Assembly (NCBI GenBank): GCA_021464245.1
Contig: JADCRB010000078.1
Coordinates: 1,148,095 to 1,212,094, forward strand
DNA from: Carallia brachiata
Lineage: Eukaryota > Streptophyta > Magnoliopsida > Malpighiales > Rhizophoraceae
Length of the DNA stretch: 64,000 nucleotides
Direction: 5' to 3'
Part shown: in pieces, positions 37,966-50,600 of the stretch
How the letters are laid out: each line of letters starts with the position of its first letter
Numbering within the stretch: position 1 is the stretch's first letter
The notes under the pieces: model-generated
The model's database searches: none
Told to the model about the DNA's origin: nothing
The model's input: only the letters and a program-made list of their open reading frames with translations
Made by a program: the position numbers and the translations under genes

Positions 37966-38715
37966 TTGCACGTGCATGCACATTTCGTTGATCATAATAC
38001 ACATTGCATATTTTTTAAAAACAAATCTTAAAAAAATATTTTTTATTCAAGGATTGGGGCGCGTCAAAATTCATGTCTGTTTTTAAACATTAAAATCTCA
38101 TATTTGTTTTAAAATTCAAGTTGATTAGTAGAGAAATTCATAAATATTTTAAATTATTTTGAACCTTCAAATTTTACTACTATGAAATTTTATACTTTAA
38201 CATATATTAAACTCGATTAGTATGTGTAACAACAAAATTAAATTCAACGAGACAATATTAGCCCCCACTAACATTAGGCTGAATTGATTAAACTAAGCAT
38301 ATGAAAATGGCAAATACAGATAAGAGGGTGGACCAACATGTGATACAATTGAGAAAAAATGAAAGTCGTCATTAGGATGTCTAGATCAATTAAGATACCC
38401 ATTAGCAGTTGCTCCAATCACACATTGGGGGTTCCTTTAGATGAATGTTAAGAATATATTCCTCAATAATAAGTGGCCTTATAGAAGAAATATACATACA
38501 AGATCCACAAAAATATGACTATTCATCAAACAAGATTAACTGTATAGTCTCATATAGGCTATTCGGACATGGTTTGCGAAATTCTGTCGCACTTGTTCAG
38601 CTTTTTTTTTTTTTTTCTTTTTCTAGTCCTCTGATACTACCTTTTCTTTCATTCACAAATGTAATAAGGGAATTATCGAATTCATTTAATTGCAACAATT
38701 GATTGCATTTATTTT
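37966..38715. other. Spacer between NLR relic and hAT pseudogene
   Basis: AT-rich sequence. An 85-codon plus frame (38445-38702) is open but has no recognisable domain. It may include decayed upstream parts of the transposase pseudogene. Confidence 0.4.
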
Positions 38716-38725
38716 TTTCTATGCC

Positions 38726-39910
38726 AATGGTTGGCTTTTCGTAACCATGATGAATCTGAATTTTCGACAAATAGAAGCAATTTCTGCAAACGTTTACAGT
38801 TTCTAATAGATCATGATGATGTTATTTATAATGTTTTGAAGAAGACTCGTGAAAATTTAATACTATTAGCGCCTCACATTGAAAAAGATATAGTAAATGT
38901 TGATACTTGTGAGACTGCTAACGCTATTATTAATGATCTTAATGATGATTTATTTGCTCTTTTAATTAATGAATCTCGTGATGTATCTGTAAAAGGGCAA
39001 ATGATTGTGGTTATACATTATGTGAACAAGAAAGGATGTGTAATTTCGCATTTTTTTAGTTATGTTCATGTTCCGAATATAATTGCTCAATCACTTAAAG
39101 AAGGTTTAGATATGTTATTTGTAAGAAACCGATTAAGTTTGGCAAGGAAATGGGGACAAGGTTATGATGGAGTAAGCAATATGTAAGGTGAATTCAATGG
39201 TCTTAGAAAGTTTATTTTGAATGAGAACAGGTGTGCTTTTTATATTTATTATGTTATACTTCAACTTCAATTGGCACTTGTAAGTGTAAAAAAACGACAA
39301 GTAGAAGTTGTTTTACTATTTCAAGAGACTTCTAATTTATTATATGTAATTGTCTCTTCTTGCAAGTGGTGTGACATTCTTTTGAAAAAAAAAAAAGAAT
39401 AATTGCTAAAGCATTAGAGAGCGGTAAAATTTCAAGTGGTCGTGGTTTGAATCAATAAAAAAAATTTTAAAAAGAGTTGGGGATACATGATGGGACTCAC
39501 ATTACAATACTATATTAAAGTTGATCAATTATGTTCTCGTTCACAATTGAAGTCCTCGAATGTGTTGAAGAACATGATATAACTTCAGATTACAGGTTCA
39601 AGCACATGTTTTATTTACGTCAATGCAATCTTTTGAGTTTATTTTTAATTTACGCTCGATGAAAAGTACATTGGGAATCATAAATCAATTGTTTTAAGCA
39701 TTGCAAAGGAGTAACTAAGATATTGTGAATCTAATGGCATTAGTCAAAGTGTCCAAACAAAGGTTACAAGCAATGAGAGATAATGGACGAGATTTTTTGC
39801 TCAATGAAGTTGTTTTATTTTGTGAAGAGCATAATATGTCTGCGCTAAATATGGATGATATTTTTACTCTTTTGGGACAGCAAAGGTATAAACTCAAACC
39901 AGTTTCAAAT
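38726..39910 (+). pseudogene. Degraded hAT-family transposase (zinc finger MYM-type 1-like, DUF4371)
   Basis: The translation starts LAFRNHDESE without a local ATG and runs through ENLILLAPHIEKDIV, ESRDVSVKGQM and RKWGQGYDGVSNM to a stop at 39184-39186. Similarity resumes with GEFNGLRKFILNENRCAFYI, then LQLQLALVSV. After further stops and shifts it continues with LMALVKVSKQRLQAMRDNG and LNMDDIFTLLGQQR. This order is that of plant TTF/DUF4371 hAT transposases (ZMYM1-like). The zinc finger, the C-terminal dimerisation region and both TIRs are absent or unrecognised, so the copy is dead. Confidence 0.8.
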
Positions 39911-41790
39911 TTATATTATTTTTTAGGTAGATTTGTTTTATCAAGTTCTTGGTAGGCATTGCTCAAAAAAAAAAAACATCTCGATTAAATAACTACAAAA
40001 ACTCAATGACAAATTCACAAAGGTGACTACAAAATTACTTTCTTGTGTGACATGTTTAAATCCAAAAGACTCTTTTTTTGCTTTGATCCTGAAAAATATT
40101 GTTTATATATCCATCTTGGCAACAAAGATTGGATTTTGTGTTTAAATAAAAATGAGTCCAGTTGAGACCAGTGGAGGTTTTTCCAAACCACTGTGTGTCA
40201 TCCCTGTGACCAAGTCTGCAGTCCCACCCAACCCTAGGGCTCTGTTCTAGGGTTTTGGTTGCTTTAAGTGAACTGGTGTGGTTTTAGTTTTGCAAACATT
40301 TTTTAACACCCGGCCAGTTGAATTGAAGTGATCTTTTTCCGGTTCTCTTTTTTTGGTTCTTTGTCATTTCAATTTTTGGCAGAGTCGTGTGGGAATTTTT
40401 TTTGTTTAAATCCATTAAAAAATTGTTGATTTATAATCTCTCTTGTGATTTTTAATTTTAGTGATTTATCTTATTGATTAGGATTCTGTTAAATCTGTTA
40501 AGAGCTTTATAATTTTATACAGATAATTGGTAAGAATATAAATTATACATGAAATTAGATTTAATTGAATGGTTTAACAACGGTTAAATATGTGATATTA
40601 AAAATCCATTAGTGTATTTAACAGAAAAAGTTATTATGTGTATAATTTTTGATAAATTTGAATTTAATTTTACATGTGTCTACTATATATATATATATGA
40701 CATACAAATTAAATGTATCAAACAAATATTTAAAAATATCTGATACATATATTTGACGTATTTGACACACGAATTACATGTATATAACATAGGTGTACAA
40801 GTTTTTTTATTTTATTTTAATTTTTATTAGACATGTTTCAAAGTATCATACACATATTTAAAATATATCGAACGAGTTTTATGTCTGTTACATACGTTTG
40901 TATTAGAGGCATACTATTTTAAAAATATCTACATATCATAAGAGAGGACGAACTATCAAAGTAATGCACAAACATTAATGCTGGTGAGAAAAAATGTCGG
41001 ATAAAAAAAAAAAGAGAAAAAATGTTGCAGAATACGAAAATATACATGAACGGTTAAATAATAGTTTTTCATTTATTCAAAAAATACATATTTTATTCTC
41101 CATTACATTGGCGTGTTAGGCGTCCGTCACCTTTGCGCGTCCCAGTGGAGCTCGTTTTCAAACTTTAGAAGAGGTTGAAAGCTGGCAAAAAATTCTTTTC
41201 AAAATGGCATAGCACTTTTTTTAAAAAAAAATTTATACATTTTTTAATTAAACATCAAATCTTTTAATTTTTTAGCTAAATTTTATATTTTTTAGATTTT
41301 TATAATTAAATCTCTTTATCGAACGGGTAATTAATCAAACTATTTTAAACATACTTTAATTACAGGCAATTAAATAAAAATATTTTGGATAAGGACACAA
41401 TTGAAATCATTTTAGAATGTTTATACCTTGATTAAAAAGATTATAATGTTTAGAACTTTTTTTATTCAGTTTCATTTGGTTAAAATATTTTTTTAAAAGA
41501 TTTAATTGATAGCTTGTTGACAGAATGACTCATTTTTTTATATAAATATAAAAAGTGTACAACTTAATTTAAAAATTTAAAAAAAATTAAACTCAATAGT
41601 AAAATTTGATAAAGTTTTAAAACTAAAAAAAATATCATTCCTTTGTAAAAAGGAACATGCAAAAGTTTCATTTTTTACTATTTATTTTATAAAATAATAC
41701 CAATTTGTTGACTGTATGGTAATGTTCAATGAACGAACCGTTTTTAGTTTTCATTTTTTTAAATTACGTACAATAGTTATTTCCTACTCG
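39911..41790. other. AT-rich intergenic DNA
   Basis: No gene recognised. A less AT-rich patch at 40150-40400 (containing CCCACCCAACCCTAGGGC and CTCTGTTCTAGGGTTTTGG) stands out, but I could not assign it to an element. A short TA run lies at about 40685-40698. Confidence 0.45.
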
Positions 41791-42143
41791 TTTCCGGTTT
41801 ATCATTGGGTGGGGCAGGGCCATATGCTTGTTTCTTGGAGCTTTCCCTGCGATTAATTTTAGTTCATTTTACTCCACTGTAAGTTGAGCTGTCCGTCAAC
41901 ATCTTCAGGTCTTTTTTTAATGTTTATGCGAGCAAATCTTTCAGACGCAACTTGTAGGATTTGATATTGAAGGACTTGCTCTGCATTCACATCATCCTCG
42001 TTCAAACATAAGCCCCTCTCTGGTTACCAAAAGCTCTGAGCGTAGATCTTCCAGCACCTAACCCTCTGGTGTCAGATCTCCCTATTGTAAGCCCTTCAAA
42101 CACTACAAAATTCCCTTAGCTTCAACTAGCACCCAAAAGGAAG

Positions 42144-45100
42144 ATGGCAGAAGGAGTATTGTTCAGTGTTGCAGAAGGAATTCTTGGGAAATTAGGCTCC
42201 TTTGCTCTTCAAGAGATTGGCCTGTGGTGGGGTCTCAAAGATGAGATTGAATTGCTAAACATCACGATTCTCGGTGTCCAAAGGTGCTTCTTGCAGAGAA
42301 GAGCAGCAAGCACGAGGCGATGAGCGAGTGAAAGCTTGGCTTTACAAGCTGAAAGAAGTCTTGTACGATGCTGACGACTTGCTGGACGATTTCTCCACGG
42401 AAGTTCTGCGGCGCAAAGTCATTACAGGGAACAAAGTGGCAAAGGAGGTACGGCTGTTCTTTTCCAGTTCAAACCAGGTTGCCTATGGACTTAAAATGGG
42501 CAAAATTAAGGCAATCAAGGAGAGACTAGATGCTGTCATGCGTGTGGGTAATCATTTTAACTTTCAGCAACGTCTTGTTGACCCTTCTGTGCTGGCTAAG
42601 AGAAGAGACCAATCGCACTCCACTGTCCCAGAAGTTGTAGTTGGCAGAGAAGATGATAAGAAGGCAATCAAACAACTTCTTCTGTCAACAAACTATGAGA
42701 CTAATGTGTCTGTCATTTCGATAGTTGGAATTGGAGGTTTGGGAAAGACGACTTTAGCTCAGCTTGCATATAATGATGATGATTTGAAATTGCACTTTGA
42801 GTTAACGATGTGGGTCTGTGTCTCTGATGATTTCAGTACAAAGTTGATAATTGAAAAGATTTTAGAATCTTTGACCGGAAAAAAACCTGAGATGGGCGAA
42901 ATGAATATTAAAAGATTCTCTTAATGAGAAAATTACTGGAAAAATGTATTTGTTAGTGTTAGATGATGTTTGGAATGATGATTCTGAGAAATGGTATCAC
43001 TTAAGAGATTTGTTAGTTGGTGGCGCCAGAGGAAGCCGAATACTAGTAACCACGCGTTCTGAAAAGGTCGCACGTATTACAAGCCCTGTGCCACAAGCAC
43101 AATATGTATTAAAGGGCTTATCTGAAAAAGAATCTTGGTCTTTGTTTATTCGAATGGCTTTTGAACAAGGGTGTGCAACTCCAACATCAAGTCATGAGGT
43201 AATTGGAAAGGAAATTGTGGCCAAGTGTAAGGGAGTTCCCCTGGCAATTAGGGCAATCGGGCGACTCTTGTATTTCAAGGAGACGTTACTTGATTGGGAA
43301 TCCTTAAAAAATAAGGAACTTGCAAGTGTGGATCAAGGGGAAAGTGGTATCTTGGCAGCTCTTAAGTTGAGTTATGACCTCCTTCCTTCACATCTGAAGC
43401 ATTGCTTTGTTTATTGTAGATTGTTTCCAAAAGACCATGAAATCGATGTGAAGATGTTGGTAGCCCTTTGGATGGCTCAAGGATTTGTCAAGTTGTCGGA
43501 TCCAAGCCAGTCTCTTGAAGATATTGCTCTGGAATATTTCATGGATCTCCTATGGAGATCATTCTTCCAAGAAGTGCGAAAAGATGAGTTGGGAAACATA
43601 AAAAATTGCAAAATGCATGACCTAATGCACGATCTTGCTTCCTTGGTAGCTGGAAATGAAAGTGCCTATGTGTCGATTTCAAATCTGAGAGAGTTGGTGA
43701 GAAAACTCGACATATCTCATTCACCATCTTTCAAATGAATATAGTGACTCTTTGCAAGTTCCATTTATGCTTGAAGCAAAAAGTTTGCGAACATTTTTAG
43801 TACTAGATACATATTCAAATGGTACAATAGGCGAAGGACAATGCCAAGTAATTTTTTCTAATTTCAAGCGTCTACGGCAGTTGGATCTACGAGACTTAGA
43901 TATTGAGATAGTACCACATTCCATCGACAAATTGAAGCACTTAAGGTATCTTAATATGTCTTGGAATAGAAAGATCAAGATGTTGCCTCCATCAATTACC
44001 AAATTACAAAACTTGCAAGTGCTCAACCTAAAATTTTGTGGTGGGCTAAGGCAATTACCGAAGGATATCAAAAAGTTGGTCAGTCTCAGTCAACTTGAGC
44101 TCTGTGGATGCGATGATTTGACTCATATGCCACAGGGGATTGGACAGTTGACTTCGCTTGAGAGATTATCGCATTTTCGACTGCCGAAAAATTCTAAAAA
44201 GAAAGAGGAGAGTGAGAGCGGAGGACTCAGGGAATTACATGGCTTGAATAAGTTGGGAGGAAATCTAAGTATTGAGAATTTGCCGCATGGGAATGGGAAA
44301 TACAATCAAAAGAGTACTGTTGCCGAAACTGCTGCGGCTGCCAATTTGAGAGAGAAGCCTCGTCTTCAATGTTTGGATATAGTATGGGTGTCGTTTGAAG
44401 ATCCGGATAGTAACGATATTGATGATGATGATGATGATGATGAAATGACATTGGAAGCACTGCGGCCACACCCAAATTTGAAACAATTAACCTTGAGGAA
44501 TTACAGAGGAATGAAGTTTGCGAGCTGGCTTTCTTCCCTCACAAATCTGGTCAGCCTTGAGCTTTATGGTTGCCGAAAATGCCAAAGTCTTCCAGCGTTG
44601 GATCAATTCCCTTCACTAAAGGACTTAGTCGTCAGTGGATTGCCTGATCTGGAATACATAGACATAGAGAGTTGTGTGGTCGGAGGAGGCTGTAGCAGCA
44701 GTAGCAGTAGCAGCAGCAGTATGGTCTCCTTCTTCCCTTCCCTGGAGAATTGTTTCTCGACTGTCCCAATCTGAAGGGATGGCGGCCTTCACCTTCATCA
44801 TCATCATCATGTCTCTGCTTCCCAATTTCAGCGTCTTTCTCAGCTGTGTGTGTCCTGTCCGAACCTGACTTCAATGCCACCGTTTCCATCCTTGAAAAGT
44901 CTTGAAATGAGGTCAGCCAGCTTCAAGTCATTGGAGTAAATGCTGAAGGCAACGATCTCTCCAGCACATACACCGTCGTCTTCTCTTCCATCTAACCTCT
45001 CGTCCTTGACATCTGTTATTTGAATTGAGCATATGCCAGAAGATTTTCTGCCGATGGAGTTGATACAAACCCTCACTTCTCTAGAGGATTTAACAATTCA

Positions 45101-45572
45101 TAATTGCCCAAAATTAATTTGTCTACCTCATGAGAAAACGCTACATCTCAGTTCCCTGAAGCATCTCGAAATTTGTGATTGTAAGGATCTAGATCTCTCC
45201 AATTACGATGATGATGATGATGATGATGATGATAGTGACAGGAACACCGATGCCATGCTGTTGCAAGACCTTAGAAGCCTCACATCTCTTGCAATTGTGG
45301 GTATTCCAAAGTTGGAGCATCTCCCAAAGAGGCTTCTTCTGCATTCAGTGGTCCTGCAGAGTCTCTTCATCTACCGTTGCAATAATTTGGCGTCGTTACC
45401 GGATTGGATGCCCAACATCACCTCATTACAGCGTTTAACGATTTGGAATTGTTCCCAAGTGTCAGAGAGATGCAAAAACAACATGGGCGAGGATTGGCCC
45501 AAGATTGCTCACATCCCTAACATTGTAATCGATTGGAGACAGATCCAGCAGAATGGCTGCTATAAACTCTGA
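42144..45572 (+). pseudogene. NLR1: CC-NB-LRR resistance gene, multiply frameshifted
   Basis: Starts MAEGVLFSVAEGILGKLGS, an RGA-type coiled-coil N-terminus. NB-ARC motifs follow: GIGGLGKTT (42727-42753), LLVLDDVWN (CNL-type Trp), GSRILVTTRS, GVPLAIRAIG, CRLFPKDHE and KMHDLMHDLA, then a large LRR region. Relative to NLR2 and the family, frame breaks lie near 42270-42290, 42905-42910, 43692, 43723 and 44750-44820. An in-frame TAA (GGAGTAAATG, about 44936) replaces the CAA of NLR2. The longest intact pieces are 43752-44774 and 45033-45572. An intact protein would be a cytoplasmic immune receptor; this copy cannot encode one unless many of the indels are assembly errors. No intron is evident. 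Confidence 0.9.
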
Positions 45573-47620
45573 TCAGAAGAATCCCCGCTTTCCACTTTCA
45601 GCAGGTATTCCTATTGCTCTTCTTTTTTTTTCTCCTTTTTGTTTCTTGTTGCAATTTGGCACCTGCAATCTTTGAGCACGATTGTTCATTGAAACAGCGA
45701 CGCAGAATAGGGAAAATCGTTTTTGCTGTGTAATCATAGTACAAAACAAGGAATTTGTTAATTCAAGACGAAAACAAAACTGAGTAACTAAAATCAAAGT
45801 AAGCGAGAGAAATTCTTGATACTAAAGCTCTAGTGTCTCAAATTTGACAGAATTAATCTAGCTAAACATAATAAGAAAAACCCATCCATCAAAACCACCC
45901 AGATATCATTTTTTTTTTTTTTCATTAAGTCAAAAAACCGTCTTCAATCAACTGTGTAATACATGGAAAATTAAACAAAACCCAAACGAGAAGGAGCCAT
46001 GTTCACATCTCAAATCACACACAGGTCATTCTGGAGTTATTGTGCTTTCGGTTTTTTTTTTTTTTTTAACGGGAATTGGAGGCTAAAGATCTGTTTTGAG
46101 ATTTGAAGCAAGCCATCTTTTGTGTGTAGGTGTGTCTCTGGGTTTAGCTAAGTCAGAGGAAAATAATTTGTGAATTCTGTTTTAGTTAGTTTGTTTTACC
46201 AAGTTTGGGTAAGGTAATTATTGTTGACTATGTTCTTTTTCATTGATTTAGATGATTTTTACCCAAACTGACCTTTTTTTTTTTTTTTACTCTCTTCTTA
46301 AAGGCTGTGTAGTGTTGTTGCCTCAACAAGATATGGATAATTTGGCCCAAAATATCTATGAGAAACATATATCCTGAAATAGTGGAGGTATATCTTCGGC
46401 TTTCCAGTTTCCCTATTCCAAGTTTTGGCAATGCTTCCTTTCCTTTGACGGTTAGAAATTATCTGACTAAAACCAAAGTGCAGAAATTCTCTCAAAGATG
46501 AGTGGCTTAAATTGGAGAATATTGCAAGACCTCAAAATAGGATTGAATCAAGGGGGGAAGTTTGTGAATTTATTAGTCATACATCGATCCCTAAGTCAAG
46601 CCTTGAAAGGATTTCAACATCTAAATCGTATTTTTAGCTTTCGGACAAATTTGTGGTCATTAGTTGAATTATTATATTTTTTTTTTTTGTGTTTGTTTTG
46701 TTAATTATCATATGACGTGATTTATAAGGCGATCTGTATCATGTTTAGAGTGATGTCATTTTTTTCGACTTGATTTTCCCGAAAAATGGTATATCTTTTA
46801 ACTTGTAATGAGTTTGAGTCATAGAATTTTGCTTTTTTTTTTTTTCGACCTTTGCAGCGCAATTATGTTAGTGTTAATGGTAATTTGTGTTATATTATTT
46901 TGATGCCCTGCAAGTAAATGTTGGCCTTCTCTATATAACAGCACTTGTTGAATCAGTTTGGCCTATTCTAGAAGTAGAAGATTGAGAATGGAAAGGATGT
47001 CCTTGTTGATGTTGCTGCTACAACTATACTGCTACTGGATCGTCGAGTGGAGATTGAACCTTTGTGTACTGCAAACAATTCCCTCCAACTTTCAAATTTC
47101 GGTTGAAGTTTGATTTAAGAGAAGTCTTTTGTGTGAAAAATGTCATTTTGCCTGTTAATTCTGATTTCCTATGTAATGCTATTCGTGTCTATATAGCTGC
47201 AAAGGTATAACAACTTATGCAAGCAAGCTTGCATGGTCAATCAATCTTGTTTTAGAAAAACTCTATTTATTTAGACAATAATGTGCATACCTCGCTCAAG
47301 CATGGATGCTGTATGATGTGAGTTCTTCCAGCTTATATATGCTGGTTTTCTTAATGAAACAAATTGAAGTGTTATGCTTTATTCAAGTTCCGCTCTCTCT
47401 TTGATTCAGAAACTTAAAAACTGTCTGTTAAGCTTCAGCTGTGATCTCTGCGCTCGTAATTGCCAATAGTCCCTTTGTTTCTCCACCGTTGCGAGACTTA
47501 GTTTGCCCATCTGTCAAAGCTATAAAGTTGGCTTCTTTTTTCAGTTCATCAATCCAGTTCAGGTAAATTCCATCTCCTGTTCCTCCTATTTTATCACATT
47601 TTCCTCTAAATTTATTACAA
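45573..47620. repeat. NLR1 3' flank, first copy of duplicated segment
   Basis: Non-coding sequence that is repeated at 51284-53332 with small indels. Shared landmarks include GTTCACATCTCAAATCACAC, GATGAGTGGCTTAAATTGGA and GAAAGGATGTCCTTGTTGAT. It ends at the duplication junction: ATTACA at 47614-47619, followed by the filler CGTCT. No separate gene was recognised. Confidence 0.85.
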
Positions 47621-47625
47621 CGTCT

Positions 47626-50600
47626 AACAAAGTGGCAAAGGAGGTACGGCTGTTCTTTTCCAGTTCAAACCAGGTTGCCTATGGACTTAAAATGGGTCAC
47701 AAAATTAAGGCAATCAAGGAGAGACTAGATGCTGTCATGCGTGTGGGTAATCATTTTAACTTTCAGCAACGTCTTGTTGACCCTTCAGTGCGGGCTAAGA
47801 AAAGAGAGCAATCGCACTCCACTGTCCCAGAAGTTGTAATTGGCAGAGAAGATGATAAGAAGGCAATCAAACAACTTCTTCTATCAACAAACTATGAGAC
47901 TAATGGGGATAAATATTTTTAAAGTCCTAAACCTTTAGATTTTTTTACGTTTGAGTCCTAAACTTTTTTAATATTTCATTTGAGTCCTAACTCTTTTAAT
48001 TTTTTACTATATCAGTCCTTTAAATTACGAAAAGTAGTCAATCTATTAATAAGTGAGTTTAATTTAATAAAAATCATTTAAAAAAGCTTAAATACATGAG
48101 TTAAATATTTTTTTCATCAACAAAATATGCATATTAAATATTTTTTTAATCAACAAATATACGAATTAAATAGGTAACATGTATATTTTTTTATAGAAAA
48201 GACATTCAATTCATATATTTAATCTTTTTTAAATAATTTTTTGTAAAGTTAAAATTATTTTTTAATAGATTGATCACTTTTGTTAAACAGATGGACTAAT
48301 TTGGTAGAAAATCAAAAAGTTTAGGACTCAAATGAAATGTCAAAAAGGTTTAGGACTCAAACGTAAAAAAATCTAAAGGTTTAGGACTAAAAAAATCCTT
48401 ATCCCGAGACTAATGTGTCTGTCATTTCTATAGTTGGAATTGGAGGTTTGGGAAAGACGACTTTAGCTCAGCTTGCATATAAATGATGATGATTTGAGAT
48501 TGCACTTTGAGTTAAGGATGTGGGTCTGTGTCTCTGATGATTTTAGTGCGCAGTTGATAGTTGGAAAGATTTTAGAATCTGTGACTGGAGGAAAGCCTAA
48601 TATGGGCGAAATGAATACATTGAAAGATTCTCTCAATGAAAAAATTACCGGAAAAAGGTATTTACTCATGTTAGACGATGTTTGGAATGAGGATTCTGAG
48701 AAGTGGTGTCACTTAAGAAGTTTGTTAGTTGGTGGCGCAAGAGGAAGCCGAATACTAGTAACCACACGTTCTAAAAAGGTCGCACATATTACAAGCCCTT
48801 TGCCACAAGTACAATATGTATTAAAGGGCTTATCTGAAGAAGAATCTTGGTCTTTGTTTGTTCGAATGGCTTTTGAACAAGGGTGTGCGCTTCCAACATT
48901 AAGTCATGAGGCAATTGGAAAGGAAATTGTGGCCAAGTGTAAGGGAGTTCCCCTGGCAATTAGGGCAATCGGGCGTCTCATGTATTTCAAGGAGACGCCA
49001 CTTGAATGGGAATCCTTCAAAAATAAGGAACTTGCAAGTGTGGATCAAGGGGAAAGTGGTATTTTGGCAGCTCTTAAGTTGAGTTATGACCTCCTTCCTT
49101 CACATCTGAAGCGCTGCTTTGCTTACTGTAGATTGTTTCCAAAAGACCACGAAATCGATGTGAAGATGTTGGTAGCCCTTTGGATGGCTCAAGGATTTGT
49201 CAAGTTGTCGGATCCAAGCCAGTCTCTTGAAGATATTGCTCTGGAATATCTCATGGATCTCCTATGGAGATCATTCTTCCAAGAAGTGCAAAAAGATGAG
49301 TTGGGAAACATAACAAGTTGCAAAATGCATGACCTAATGCACGATCTTGCTTCCTTGGTAGCTGGAGATGAAAGTGCCTATGTGTCGATTTCAAATCTGA
49401 GAGGAGTTGGTGAGAAAACTCGACATATCTCATTCGACCATCTTTCAAATGAATATAGTGACTCTTTGCAGTCCATGCTTGAAGCAAAAAGTTTGCGAAC
49501 ATTTTTAGTACCAAAAACATAGTCAAATGCAACAATAGGTGAAGGACAATGCCAAGTAATTTTTTCTAATTTCAGGCGTTTACGGCAGTTGAATCTACCA
49601 AACTTGGATATTGAGACAATACCACGTTCCATCGGCAAATTAAAGCACTTAAGGTATCTTAATATGTCTTGGAATGAAAAGATCAAGATGTTGCCTCCGT
49701 CAATTACCAAATTACAAAACTTGCAAGTGCTCAACTTAGAATATTGTCGTGGGCTAAGGCAATTACCGAAAGATATCAAAAAGTTGGTCAGTCTCAATCA
49801 ACTTGAGCTCAGTGGATGCGATGATTTGACTCATATGCCACAGGGGATTGGACAGTTGACTTCGCTTGAGACATTAACGCATTTTCGACTGCCTAAAAAT
49901 TCAAAAAGGAGAAAGGAGAGTCAGAGCGGAGGACTCAGGGAATTACGTGGCTTGAATAAGTTGGGAGGAAATCTAAGTATTGAGAATTTGCCGCATGGGA
50001 ATGGGAAATACAATCAAAAGAGTACTGTTGCCGAAACTGCTGCGGCTGCCAATTTGAGAGAGAAGCCTCGTCTTCAATGTTTGGATATAGTATGGGTGTC
50101 GTTTGAAGATCCGGATAGTAGCGATATTGATGATGATGATGATGATGATGAAATGACATTGGAAGCACTGCGGCCACACCCAAATTTGAAAAAATTAACC
50201 TTGGACAATTACAGAGGAATGAAGTTTGCGAGCTGGCTTTCTTCCCTCACAAATCTGGTCTGCCTTGAGCTTCGCAATTGCCGAAAATGTCAAAGTCTTC
50301 AAGCGTTGGATCAATTCCCTTCACTAAAAGATTTAGTCATCAGTGGATTGCCTGATCTGGAATTCATAGACATAGAAAGTTGTGTGGTCGGAGGAGGCTG
50401 TAGCAGCAGTGGCAGTAGCAGCAGCAGTATGGTCTCCTTCTTCCCTTCCCTGGAGAATTTGTTTCTCGCCCACTGTCCCAATCTGAAGGGATGGCGGCCT
50501 TCACCATCATCATCATCATCATTGTCTCTGCTTTCCCAATTTCAGCGTCTTTCTCAGCTGTGTGTGTCGTCCTGTCCGAACCTGACTTCAATGCCACCGT

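Noticed and set aside
44227..44486. Minus-strand frames with poly-His runs opposite the NLR LRR
   Set aside because: They are read-through of GAT repeats on the wrong strand; the same shadows occur at 49935-50183 in the duplicate.
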